This document shows, in pieces, positions 23,995 to 33,547 of a DNA stretch of 64,000 bases. A model generated the notes under the pieces. The model had not been told where the DNA came from and made no database searches. It saw only the letters and a list, made by a program, of their open reading frames with translations. The DNA lies in NCBI GenBank assembly GCA_032718475.1, contig JAUCBJ010000732.1:62001-126000 (forward strand), given 5' to 3'. A program made the position numbers and the translations under genes. Position 1 is the first letter of the stretch, and every line of letters begins with the position of its first letter. This DNA comes from Nemertoderma westbladi. Taxonomy: Eukaryota; Xenacoelomorpha; Nemertodermatida; Nemertodermatidae.

Positions 23995-26900
23995 AAGCAA
24001 TTACCGCCTATGAAAAAGATGGTAATGGTGTATATATAATTGGCAACAAGGATGCTAAAAACAAACGTATTGAGGATGCAGCCAGTGGTAAAGTGATGAG
24101 ATGGAACTTTATTGACCCGTGGAATGAGTTTATAGAACAACTAAAAGATCAAATGGAGAAGTGGTTTAGTCCAATATTGTTTGACCTTTTGTTTAGCAAT
24201 CACTTCCAACATCACCTAGTAGCTCTTTCTCTTCTGGAAAAGTCTTTACATAATAACCCGGACGATTTACATTCACATTTGGATTTGATACTAAAATGGA
24301 TTTCATTAAGACTCTTTGACGTCTATGCAACATCTGTGCAGTTGAAAACATTAGAATTTTTACAAAATCTAATCTCTACTCTCGTCGAATTAAATTATCA
24401 GATGCTGGACTTCGAAGGAAATATTTTTATAAAACATCTTATCAAGCGCTTATCCGACACTCGAGAAGAGATTCGAAAAAGGACGCGTTTCGTTTTGAAA
24501 CAATTACAGCGCATATATTCGACAAAAAAGATATCCATGCATCTCATCAGGGGATTAACATCTCCACTACCGAGAATGAAAACACAATGCCTCATTGAGT
24601 TACAGGGTTTAACCAACGGAATACACGATATATTGTTCCAACCAAATACTATTCAACTAGTAGCTGGTTTAACACGACATCGGGATGCCTCAGTGCGAAT
24701 GCAATCACTTCAAATGTTGACGAAAATTCACGAAACCGTTGGAAAGACGATGTATAAAAATCTCGGTCCGCTGTCAGACAGCGAGAAGTACATCATCGAG
24801 AAAAAGGTAGAACAAGCGACTGCATCACAATACAGGAAAATACCCTTAATAAAATCAAACTCAATTAGTGAAAATCTGAATGTTGGAAGATTAAAACATT
24901 CGCGAACAAGACGCCTGTCTGCTTCAGAAAAATACGAAAATAAAATAGCATCAATCGATATTGCGGCTGGTGGAGACGTAAATGACATGAATACAGATGA
25001 TGTAAATACGGACATTTCGCATAGAAATACCACTGGGGGCAAAACAGAAGACGAATCCGAGAAAATAACTAATAAATCTGAAAGGCAAACTGTGAAACCC
25101 GGTCAAAGAACAAGTAGATCGGAAAGTGCAACTGTCAAACCCGGTCAAAGAACTAGTAGATCTGAAAGCGAAACTGCCAAACCCGACCAAAGAATTAGTA
25201 GATCTGAAAGCGAAACTGCCAAACCCGACCAAAGAATTAGTAGATCTGAAAGCGAAACTGTCAAACCCGACCAAAGAATTAGTAGATCTGAAAGCGAAAC
25301 TGCCAAACCCCACCAAATAATTAGTAGATCTGAAAGCCAAACTGTTAACCCCGGTCAAACAACTGGTAGATCTGAAAGTGCAACTGTCAAATCTGGTCAG
25401 AGAACTAGTAGATCTGAAAGCGAAACTGTCAAATCTGGTCAAAGAATAAGTAGATCGGAAAGTGCAACTGTCAAACCTGGTCAAAGAATTAGTAGATCTG
25501 AAAGGCAAACTGTCAAACCCGGTCAAAGAACTGGTAGATCTGAAAGCCAAACAGTCAAACCCGGTCAAAGAACTAGTAGATCTGAAAGCGAAACTGTCAA
25601 ATCTGGTCAAAGAACTAGTAGATCTGAAAGGCAAACTGTCAAACCCGGTCAAAGAACTGGTAGATCTGAAAGCCAAACAGTCAAACCTGGTCAAAGAACT
25701 AGTAGATCTGAAAGCGAAACTGCCAAACCCGACCAAAGAATTAGTAGATCTGAAAGGCAAACTGTCAAACCCGGTCAAAGAACTGGTAGATCTGAAAGCC
25801 AAACAGTCAAACCCGGTCAAAGAACTAGTAGATCTGAAAGCGAAACTGTCAAATCTGGTCAAAGAATTAGTAGATCTGAAAGCGAAACTGCCAAACCCGA
25901 CCAAATAATTAGTAGATCTGAAAGCCAAACTGTTAACCCCGGTCAAAGAACTAGTAGATCTGAAATCGAAACTGCCAAACCCGACCAAATAATTAGTAGA
26001 TCTGAAAGGCAAACTGTCAAACCCGGTCAAAGAACTGGTAGATCTGAAAGCCAAACAGTCAAACCCGGTCAAAGAACTAGTAGATCTGAAAGCGAAACTG
26101 TCAAATCTGGTCAAAGAATTAGTAGATCTGAAAGCGAAACTGCCAAACCCGACCAAATAATTAGTAGATCTGAAAGCCAAACTGTTAACCCCGGTCAAAC
26201 AACTGGTAGATCTGAAAGTGCAACTGTCAAATCTGGTCAGAGAACATGTAGATCTGAAAGGCAAATTCACAAAAATGGTAAAAGCAATAGTAGGCCTACT
26301 TTTCAAACACCCGATAAAGACAACCAAAGCAATGATGATAAATCTTTATCTACAAATCGAAGTGCTAGTACGAATGAAAGTCAGGAATATAGGAGCAGTA
26401 GCAAATCCCAAGGTCAAATTGATATGAGTATCCAAAGAGCCAGTCGATCACAAAGTCGATGCTCAGATAGTAGCAGACTTCACAGATCCCAAAGTCTGCA
26501 GGAGAAATCGAATGCGACTTATAGTACAGGAGAAATACAACAGGCTTCTAGAATGTATAAGAGAAAATCCCCACCTAAACCTGAAATAAGTTTCATGCAA
26601 AAAACTAAACCAACAATTAGTAGGATGAGGAGAAAGTCAAGCGAGGCAACCAAAGTTTATCCTGTTAGATATAAAGAAATTTTTTCTCCTGAAACAACTA
26701 CAAATAAGACGAACACCAATAACATAAATCAATGCATATATAAAAATGATAATTACCGTCTCAAAAACAAAAAAACACCAAGTATCACCAAACGCGGAGA
26801 ATCTGCAACATATATGTTAAGAGATGACATCAAGCAACACTGGAACCCTGTTCGATACGTGTCCTTAGACTTCAACGCATTAGAGGAAAGATTCAACAAC

Positions 26901-28283
26901 GAAGTTGAGTTCAGCGAGGAAATTAGAACCACAGACAGTGTTGGCGAGTCATGCAGCCTAACTTCTCAAGAGAGTTACAGACCGGTAATAACATCGATTT
27001 CCGCACAAGATGTTATTAGGAAGAGACGTTTAAGAAATATGCTCAAACTTATAAAGGATGTTATAGAGACTATAGGAAGTCTTGATGATACAGAGAGTCT
27101 TCACGGGGTCTATCAGTTAGCTGCTATTATAGAAGACCCAGCTAAGTACGTTCTACTAGCAAGTTGTGTTGATATGATTATTTCAACATCATGTAAAAAA
27201 CTAAAAACTGCTAATCAAACAATCCTGAACAATAAACTATCCCTGAAAATATTTCGCAGTCTCATTGCTGTTGCACTAAAACTCTTCAACAACAAAGACC
27301 TAGCTGTACATTCGAATGTTAGTTCATTGGTTCTCGCCTTGGAAACATGTCTTTTACTGGTCAAATCAAATCAGGTCAAAAATCACGACGATAGTGAGCA
27401 GCTGAGAAGAAGTTTAAATTTGTTAACCTTAAATATTCTCTCTTTTGGGAACGAAACTAACGTATATGTAACTTTGATACGAATTGCAACGATCTGCTTA
27501 GATGGAGACATATCATCCCGAATGGTATCCATGGTTCTAACATGTTTTGGTAAGAAACTGTCAACATTTTCTAATTTTATTACTAATATCAAGTTTGGGG
27601 TACTTGTTGAAGAATGCTGCGCTTTCATTGAAAAGGTCACCTTTCTGGAAGTGATAAACAAAACAAGCTTAGATCTACTTGCTAGTATAAAAACCTTGTT
27701 ATATTTCATTTGTGTTGTTATACACGACGGAATATTGATGTATGTTCCAAACAACATCAACATCCACAAGCCACTCAATATTCACTTAGATGCGTTTCTC
27801 ACAAAAGCACTAAAAGCAGCCAAATACAACTCCAATACAGCCAATGGGATATCTTTCTCTCCAGCTAATCTGGCTCGATTAAAATATCAATGCGATTTGT
27901 CCACAGTGCAATCCTTAGTGCGCAGAATATTTCTTACCAATAACCCAATACTAGCATTGCAAAATCTACAATTATTTCTAAGTCAGCGACCTTACATGGA
28001 TATCGAATTATTTCTTATGGAATCCAATGTTGAGGAACGGCGCTACATAAGTAACGGACTTTGGTTTATCAGTCTCTATGGAAAAGATTTAACGGGAAAC
28101 CCTGGCAACAACGATGTGCCAGATGACGCGACTTACGAGGAAAAGCTGGACTACTACGCGGAGTGCCTCGAAGTAGATGAGGAGTACAAGGATTGTGTAG
28201 AAAGGTTGGAAGACGTACAAGATATTAAATGTGTTGCATCAGCGAAAAACAACAGATCATCATCCTACTGCAGAGTTATGTGA
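23995..28283 (+). CDS. XMAP215/CKAP5/Minispindles-like microtubule polymerase, C-terminal exon
   Basis: One exon of about 1,428 codons encodes the C-terminal half of an XMAP215-family protein, which binds tubulin through TOG domains and speeds microtubule growth. The start of the last TOG domain is clear: KVMRWNFIDPWNEFIEQLK (24090-24146), then LDLILKWISLRLFD, and HEAT-like helices to about 24820. A basic low-complexity linker with 28 tandem 14-residue repeats follows (25086-26261), then a helical C-terminal domain (27000-28100) whose order (NVYVTLIRIA, LVRRIF, MDIELFL, VEERRYISNGLWF) matches the CKAP5 C-terminus. The frame starts upstream of the first possible ATG, at the acceptor 23994, so this is not the start of the gene. 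TOG1-4 are not in the window. The sequence is divergent, so a fast-evolving paralogue is possible. Confidence 0.82.
25086..26261 (+). repeat. 42-bp coding minisatellite, 28 copies of a 14-residue repeat
   Basis: 28 head-to-tail copies of a 14-residue unit (consensus ETVKPGQRTSRSES) lie in the linker of the CKAP5-like protein without any frame break. Positions 1, 3, 5, 6, 9 and 11 vary between a few residues (Q/E/A, V/A, P/S, G/D and so on), and blocks of three units (QTVKPGQRTGRSES and partners) recur, a higher-order pattern. Each unit is rich in Lys, Arg and Ser and has RSES or SRSE motifs, so it is probably disordered and phosphorylatable. A degenerate 29th copy follows. Confidence 0.95.
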
Positions 28284-28688
28284 TAAACTACCGCGGTCCC
28301 AGAAGTGATCGAAGTGGTTCAGCTTCAAGATTATTCATGGCACAAGGTGATTGTCAAATATAGGATATTGTAAGATTTATTCTAAGGTCACCACTATAAG
28401 ATTATCAGGTCTAAAAGATCCTCATCAGACCTTTGATGTAAAGCAATGGCTGGATATTTTTGTGACCATAATGTGCAAAATTGTGCAAATTGACCGTAAA
28501 ACTAACCTGAGATACAAACTTTGGATATAAGACAGATGTTAGCCACACTAATATGGTTCAGTTAATACAAAACATAGACATTGTCTTCCTGCAGAGCGAA
28601 TATTATTTATTTTTCATAGTAATTTATTAAAATCAGCAAATTTGAATAATAAATTATACAAAGTAAAAGCGCTTAGTTCATTGCGAAG
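28284..28688 (+). other. Probable 3' UTR of the CKAP5-like gene
   Basis: Sequence after the stop codon at 28281-28283 with no ORF of note. It ends at a candidate polyadenylation signal shortly before the 16-bp array. Confidence 0.45.
28648..28653 (+). terminator. Candidate polyadenylation signal AATAAA
   Basis: AATAAA 365 bp after the stop codon of the CKAP5-like gene, on its strand. No GU-rich element was identified downstream, so usage is uncertain. Confidence 0.4.
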
Positions 28689-29580
28689 CAGGACCTTATC
28701 GCCCCAGGAACTTATCGCCCCTGGACCTTATCGCCCCAGGACCTTATCGTCCCAGGACCTTATCGCCCCAGGACCTTATCGCCCCAGGACCTTATCGCCC
28801 CAGGACCTTATCTCCCCAGGACCTTATCGCCCCAGGACCTTATCGCCCCAGGACCTTATCGCCCCAGGACCTTATCATCCCAGGACCTTATCATACCAGG
28901 ACCTTATCACCCCAGGACCTTATCGTCCCAGGACTTTATCGTCCCAGGACCTTATCGCCTCAGGACCTTATCGTCCCAGGACCTTATCGCCCCAGAACCT
29001 TATTGCCACAGGACCTTATCGCCCCAGGACCTTATCGCCCCAGGACCTTATCGCCCCAGGACCTTATCGCCCCTGGGACTCTATCGCCCCTATAAATTGC
29101 ATTTTTGTTGGGAACTTATCACCCCTCTGTTCTGAGTTTTTAGGAACTTATCGCCCAGAGTCTTTATCGCCCCAGGACCTTATCGCCCAAGGACCTTATC
29201 GCACCAGTGCCTTATCGCCCCAGGACCTTATCGCCCCAGGACCTTATCATCCCAGGACCTTATTGCCCCAGGACCTTATCTTCCCAGGACCTTATCACCC
29301 CAGGACCTTATCGTCCCAGGACCTTATCGTCCCAGGACCTTATCGCCTCAGGACCTTATCGCCCCAGGACCTTATCGCCCCAGGACCTTATCGCCCCAGG
29401 ACCTTATCGCCCCAGGACCTTATCGTCCCAGGATCTTATCATCCCAGGACCTTATCGCCCCAGGACCTTATTGTCCCAGGACCTTATCGCCCCTGGGACT
29501 CTATCGCCCCTATAAATTGCATTTTTGTTGGGAACTTATCACCCCTCTGTTCTGAGTTTTTAGGAACTTATCGCCCCTGT
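28689..29580. repeat. 16-bp minisatellite (AGGACCTTATCGCCCC), two blocks
   Basis: About 24 copies (28689-29090) and about 21 copies (29160-29500) of the 16-bp unit AGGACCTTATCGCCCC. Each block is followed by the same unique tail (CTCTATCGCCCCTATAAATT onward, about 85 bp). The tails are exactly 420 bp apart, so the second block plus tail is a duplication of the first. The long open frame through it reflects stop-free 48-bp periodicity rather than a gene. Confidence 0.92.
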
Positions 29581-29733
29581 CATTATATACATGATACATT
29601 CCCTCAACTTTCCCATACACTTCCTCTCAGTCACATATTTTAATTAAAAGTTTACTTTATATTTTTATACTAAAATAGTTTCTTTTAGAGGAGCCTACAA
29701 TTAGAAAAATTAATATTAAATTCAAAGACTAAG

Positions 29734-29807
29734 CAGCCGTTTGATCTAATGGTAACAATCTGGGCTTTCATTTAGGAGGTCCCAGGTTCGATCCCTGGAC
29801 GTCGCAG
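29734..29807 (+). pseudogene. tRNA-Glu(TTC)-like relic or SINE head
   Basis: A 74-nt tRNA-like sequence. The T arm is perfect (CCAGG-TTCGATC-CCTGG, a good B box) and an A-box-like TGATCTAATGG is present. The anticodon loop CTTTCAT would give anticodon TTC (Glu). The acceptor stem has about three mismatches and the anticodon stem is mostly G-U pairs, so it is not a functional tRNA by eye. TTTTT at 29812-29816 could end Pol III transcription. It may be a decayed tRNA gene or the head of a tRNA-derived SINE. Confidence 0.55.
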
Positions 29808-29887
29808 TACTTTTTGGGCAGTGGGCTTTAAATGCTACAGACTAGCTCTACCAAGGTTTTCACATTTACTGGTCGATAAATGGGAAC

Positions 29888-31268
29888 CATTGGAAGGGTT
29901 TACTGTGGAAGATTACCCATGGTGGTGAACAGGCATTCCTTTAGGAAACAGAGTGGAAGGGTTTACTGTGGAAGATAAGCCATGGTGGTGATCAGGCATT
30001 CCTTTGGGAAACAGAGTGGAAGGGTTTACTGTGGAAGATAAGCCATGGTGGTGATCAGGCATTCCTTTGGGAAACAGAGTGGAAGGGTTTACTGTGGAAG
30101 ATCACCCATGGTGGTGAACAGGCATTCCTTTAGGAAACAGAGTGGAAGGGTTTACTGTGGAAGATAAGCCATGGTGGTGATCAGGCATTCCTTTGGAAAA
30201 CAGAGTGGAAGGGTTTACTGTGGAAGATCACCCATGGTGGTGAACAGGCATTCCTTTAGGAAACAGAGTGGAAGGGTTTACTGTGGAAGATCACCCATGG
30301 TGGTGAACAGGCATTCATTTAGGAAACAGAGTGGAAGGGTTTACTGTGGAAGATAAGCCATGGTGGTGATCAGGCATTCCTTTGGAAAACAGAGTGGAAG
30401 GGTTTACTGTGGAAGATCACCCATGGTGGTGAACAGGCATTCCTTTAGGAAACAGAGTGGAATGGTTTACTGCGGAAGATCACCCATGGTGGTGAACAGG
30501 CATTTTTTAGGAAAACAGAGTTGATGGACTTAAACATCCAAGATCACCCATGGCGGTGAACAGGCATTCCTTTAGGAAACAGAGTGGAAGGGTTTACTGT
30601 GGAAGATAAGCCATGGTGGTGATCAGGCATTCCTTTGGGAAACAGAGTGGAAGGGTTTACTGTGGAAGATCACCCATGGTGGTGAACAGGCATTCCTTTA
30701 GGAAACAGAGTGGAAGGGTTTACTGTGGAAGATCACCCATGGTGGTGAACAGGCATTCCTTTAGGACAACAGAGTTGATGGACTTAAACATCCAAGATCA
30801 CCCATGGCGGTGAACAGGCATTCCTTTAGGAAACAGAGTGGAAGGGTTTACTGTGGAAGATAAGCCATGGTGGTGCTCAGGCATTCCTTTGGGAAACAGA
30901 GTGGAAGGGTTTACTGTGGAAGATCACCAATGGTGGTGAACAGGCATTCCTTTAGGAAACAGAGTGGAAGGGTTTACTCTGGAAGATCACCCATGGTGGT
31001 GAACAGGCATTCCTTTAGGAAACAGAGTGGAAGGGTTTACTGTGGAAGATCACCCATGGTGGTGAACAGGCATTCCTTTAGGAAACAGAGTGGAAGGGTT
31101 CACTGTGGAAGATCACCCATGGTGGTGAACAGGCATTCCTTTAGGAAACAGAGTGGAAGGGGTTACTGTGGAAGATCACCCATGGTGGTGAACAGGCATT
31201 CCTTTAGGAAACAGAGTGGAAGGGTTTACTGTGGAAGATCACCCATGGTGGTGAACAGGCATTCCATG
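29888..31268. repeat. 63-bp minisatellite, about 22 copies
   Basis: The 63-bp unit contains GGAAACAGAGTGGAAGGGTT and CCATGGTGGTGAACAGGCAT. Two main variants alternate (AGATCACCC with TTTAGGA, and AGATAAGCC with TTTGGGA). Two copies carry a different insert (GAGTTGATGGACTTAAACAT near 30520 and 30775), marking a duplicated block of about four units. The unit is 21 codons long, so open frames appear by periodicity. No protein is recognised. Confidence 0.95.
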
Positions 31269-31319
31269 TTTACTAGGCCTAAATGATTATCCCATTCAAA
31301 ATTCATATTTGTCACAGTG

Positions 31320-31425
31320 GCGATAAGTTACCAGGGGGGATAAAGACCTGGGGGCGATATGTACCCAAGGGGCGATAAAGGACCATTCGGGGGGCGATAA
31401 GGCCCAGGGTCGATAAGGCCCCTAC
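31320..31425. repeat. Degenerate inverted copies of the 16-bp GCGATAAG motif
   Basis: Several GGGGCGATAAGG-like motifs, the reverse complement of the CCTTATCGCCCC core of the array at 28.7-29.6 kb, at irregular spacing of 16-30 bp. The tRNA-like relic and the 63-bp array therefore lie between inverted versions of the same motif. Confidence 0.7.
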
Positions 31426-31429
31426 AATC

Positions 31430-31942
31430 ACTCATTAATAGTTTGCAGGTGATAGTTGATTGATTGATTAGCATGAATAATGCGTTGTCAAATACATACC
31501 AATTATTGAATGAAACAATAAACCTAACTGAATAAATAAAACTAAAAAAATTAAAGCAGTACTGTGTCAGTCATACGAAGGTTTATCCAACCTAAGTGTA
31601 CTGGGACCAATTTTGCAAGCGAGGTGATTGTATTGTAGTATCTCGGAAGTGTAGGAGAGTTGGTTTTAAATAAAACTACTCCATACTTGGAAATACTACC
31701 ACTCCACCACCCTTCGAAAAATAGACCCCAGTATGCATATAGTACTGGTTGCACTTGAAACTTGGACAAAGCCGCCTCCGCTTTACGGGACATTGCTGCC
31801 GCCGTGAAGACCAGCCTGTGCACAATATGGTGCTTTGGCGGCCTCATGTATAGAAAAAGCATGGTTGACAGCCCATGAGTTTCTTGAGTCGCATCTTAAA
31901 GGACACTTGCCTTGAAGATGCGGATGATCTATTATGGGTTAC
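31430..31942. other. Stretch between the GART 42-bp array and the GATAAG repeats
   Basis: A minus-strand frame of 103 codons (31551-31862, containing FEGWWSGSISKYGVVL) is open but matches nothing recognised and shows no clear splice sites. The expected next GART exon, with the catalytic Asp of the formyltransferase, is not here. Confidence 0.3.
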
Positions 31943-33328
31943 ACTTACCTCTACAAAGTATGCTGTACACCCAGTATGGGTTACACTTACCTCTACAAAG
32001 TGTGCTGTACACCCAGTATGGGTTACACTTACCTCTACAAAGTGTGCTGTAGACCCAGTATGGGTTACACTTACCTCTACAAAGTATGCTGTACACCCAG
32101 TATGGGTTACACTTACCTCTACAAAGTTTGATGTACACCCAGTATGGGTTACACTTACCTCTACAAAGTGTGCTGTACACCCAGTATGGGTTACACTTAC
32201 CTCTACAAAGTATGCTGTACACCCAGTATGGGTTACACTTACCTCTACAAAGTGTGATGTACACCCAGTATGGGTTACACTTACCTCTACAAAGTGTGCT
32301 GTACACCCAGTATGGGTTACACTTACCTCTAGAAAGTATGCTGTACACCCAGTATGGGTTACACTTACCTCTACAAAGTGTGATGTACACCCAGTATGGG
32401 TTACACTTACCTCTACAAAGTGTGCTGTACACCCAGTATGGGTTACACTTACATCTACAAAGTGTGATGTACACCCAGTATGGGTTACACTTACCTCTAC
32501 AAAGTGTGCTGTACACCCAGTATGGGTTACACTTACCTCTACAAAGTATGCTGTACACCCAGTATGGGTTACACTTACCTCTACAAAGTGTGCTGTACAC
32601 CCAGTAAGGGTTACACTTACCTCTACAAAGTGTGCTGTACACCCAGTATGGGTTACACTTACCTCTACAAAGTATGCTGTACACCCAGTATGGGTTACAC
32701 TTACCTCTACAAAGTGTGATGTACACCCAGTATGGGTTACACTTACCTCTACAAAGTGTGCTGTACACCCAGTATGGGTTACACTTACCTCTACAAAGTG
32801 TGATGTACACCCAGTATGGGTTACACTTACCTCTACAAAGTGTGCTGTACACCCAGTATGGGTTACACTTACCTCTACAAAGTGTGATGTACACCCAGTA
32901 TGGGTTACACTTACCTCTACAAAGTGTGATGTACACCCAGTATGGGTTACACTTACCTCTACAAAGTGTGCTGTACACCCAGTATGGGTTACACTTACCT
33001 CTACAAAGTGTGATGTACACCCAGTATGGGTTACACTTACCTCTACAAAGTGTGCTGTCCACCCAGTAAGGGTTACACTTACCTCTACAAAGTGTGCTGT
33101 ACACCCAGTATGGGTTACACTTACCTCTACAAAGTGTGCTGTACACCCTGTATGGGTTACACTTACCTCTACAAAGTGTGATGTACACCCAGTATGGGTT
33201 ACACTTACCTCTACAAAGTGTGCTGTCCACCCAGTAAGGGTTACACTTACCTCTACAAAGTGTGCTGTACACCCAGTATGGGTTACACTTACCTCTACAA
33301 AGTGTGCTGTACACCCAGTAAGGGTTAC
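31943..33328 (-). repeat. 42-bp minisatellite, 33 in-frame copies of a GART exon end plus its 5' splice donor
   Basis: 33 head-to-tail units of exactly 42 bp (14 codons, typical [14 protein letters not shown]). The first copy is real GART exon: the TGCTAHFVE segment of the formyltransferase domain. In each unit FVE is followed by VS encoded as GTA AGT, so the exon end GTAGAG and the donor GTAAGTG are repeated together. All 33 keep GTAAGT; one changes the preceding codon to GAT, another FVE to FLE. No frame break or stop occurs. The array starts in the exon and fills the beginning of the following intron. Confidence 0.97.
33287..33295 (-). promoter_or_regulatory. Canonical 5' splice donor of the GART formyltransferase exon
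   Basis: GAG|GTAAGT with the exon's last base at 33293. This is the first of 33 identical donors in transcription order, and the one that gives the expected protein length. Confidence 0.75.
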
Positions 33329-33547
33329 CCCGGCAGCGAGCACTAATTCATGGGCGTTACCACCTTTGAAGCTCGGGAGCAGTGACGGATGTACGTTAAT
33401 AAGACGGCCACGCCATTTCTCCACGAACCCGGCGGATAATATTCTCATATACCCGGCTAGACAGACCAACTCTATCCCATGAGACTCAAGGATGGCGCTC
33501 ACCTTATCGTCAAATGATTCGCGTTTAAGGCCTTTATGACTTAAAAC
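33293..33547 (-). CDS. GART: GART exon: GAR formyltransferase core
   Basis: 85 codons, phase 0 at both ends, acceptor GATTCCTAG|GTT at 33548-33549. It encodes [20 protein letters not shown] and [20 protein letters not shown], with the Asn and His of the INVHPSLLP motif that form two thirds of the catalytic Asn-His-Asp set of GAR transformylase. It ends at TGCTAHFVE. The family continues directly with a D-A-G-containing loop bearing the catalytic Asp, which must come from the next exon. Confidence 0.92.

Noticed and set aside
24951-26327. 458-codon minus-strand ORF in the CKAP5-like exon
   Set aside because: It is the antisense shadow of the 42-bp coding repeat; the plus frame continues into TOG and C-terminal domains.
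28642-29643. 333-codon proline-rich plus-strand ORF
   Set aside because: It is a translation of the 16-bp array (48-bp coding periodicity) with no unique domain or start context.
30867-31286. ORFs with 21-residue repeats in the 63-bp array
   Set aside because: Frames are open only because the unit is 63 bp long; copies elsewhere in the array break them and no domain is seen.
31551-31862. 103-codon minus-strand ORF as the last GART exon
   Set aside because: It has no DxGxI motif or other similarity to the formyltransferase C-terminus, and no acceptor in a fitting phase was found.
31875-33482. 535-codon plus-strand ORF and other long frames across the 42-bp array
   Set aside because: The unit length is a multiple of three and happens to lack stops in several frames. 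Only the minus frame begins in GART exon sequence.
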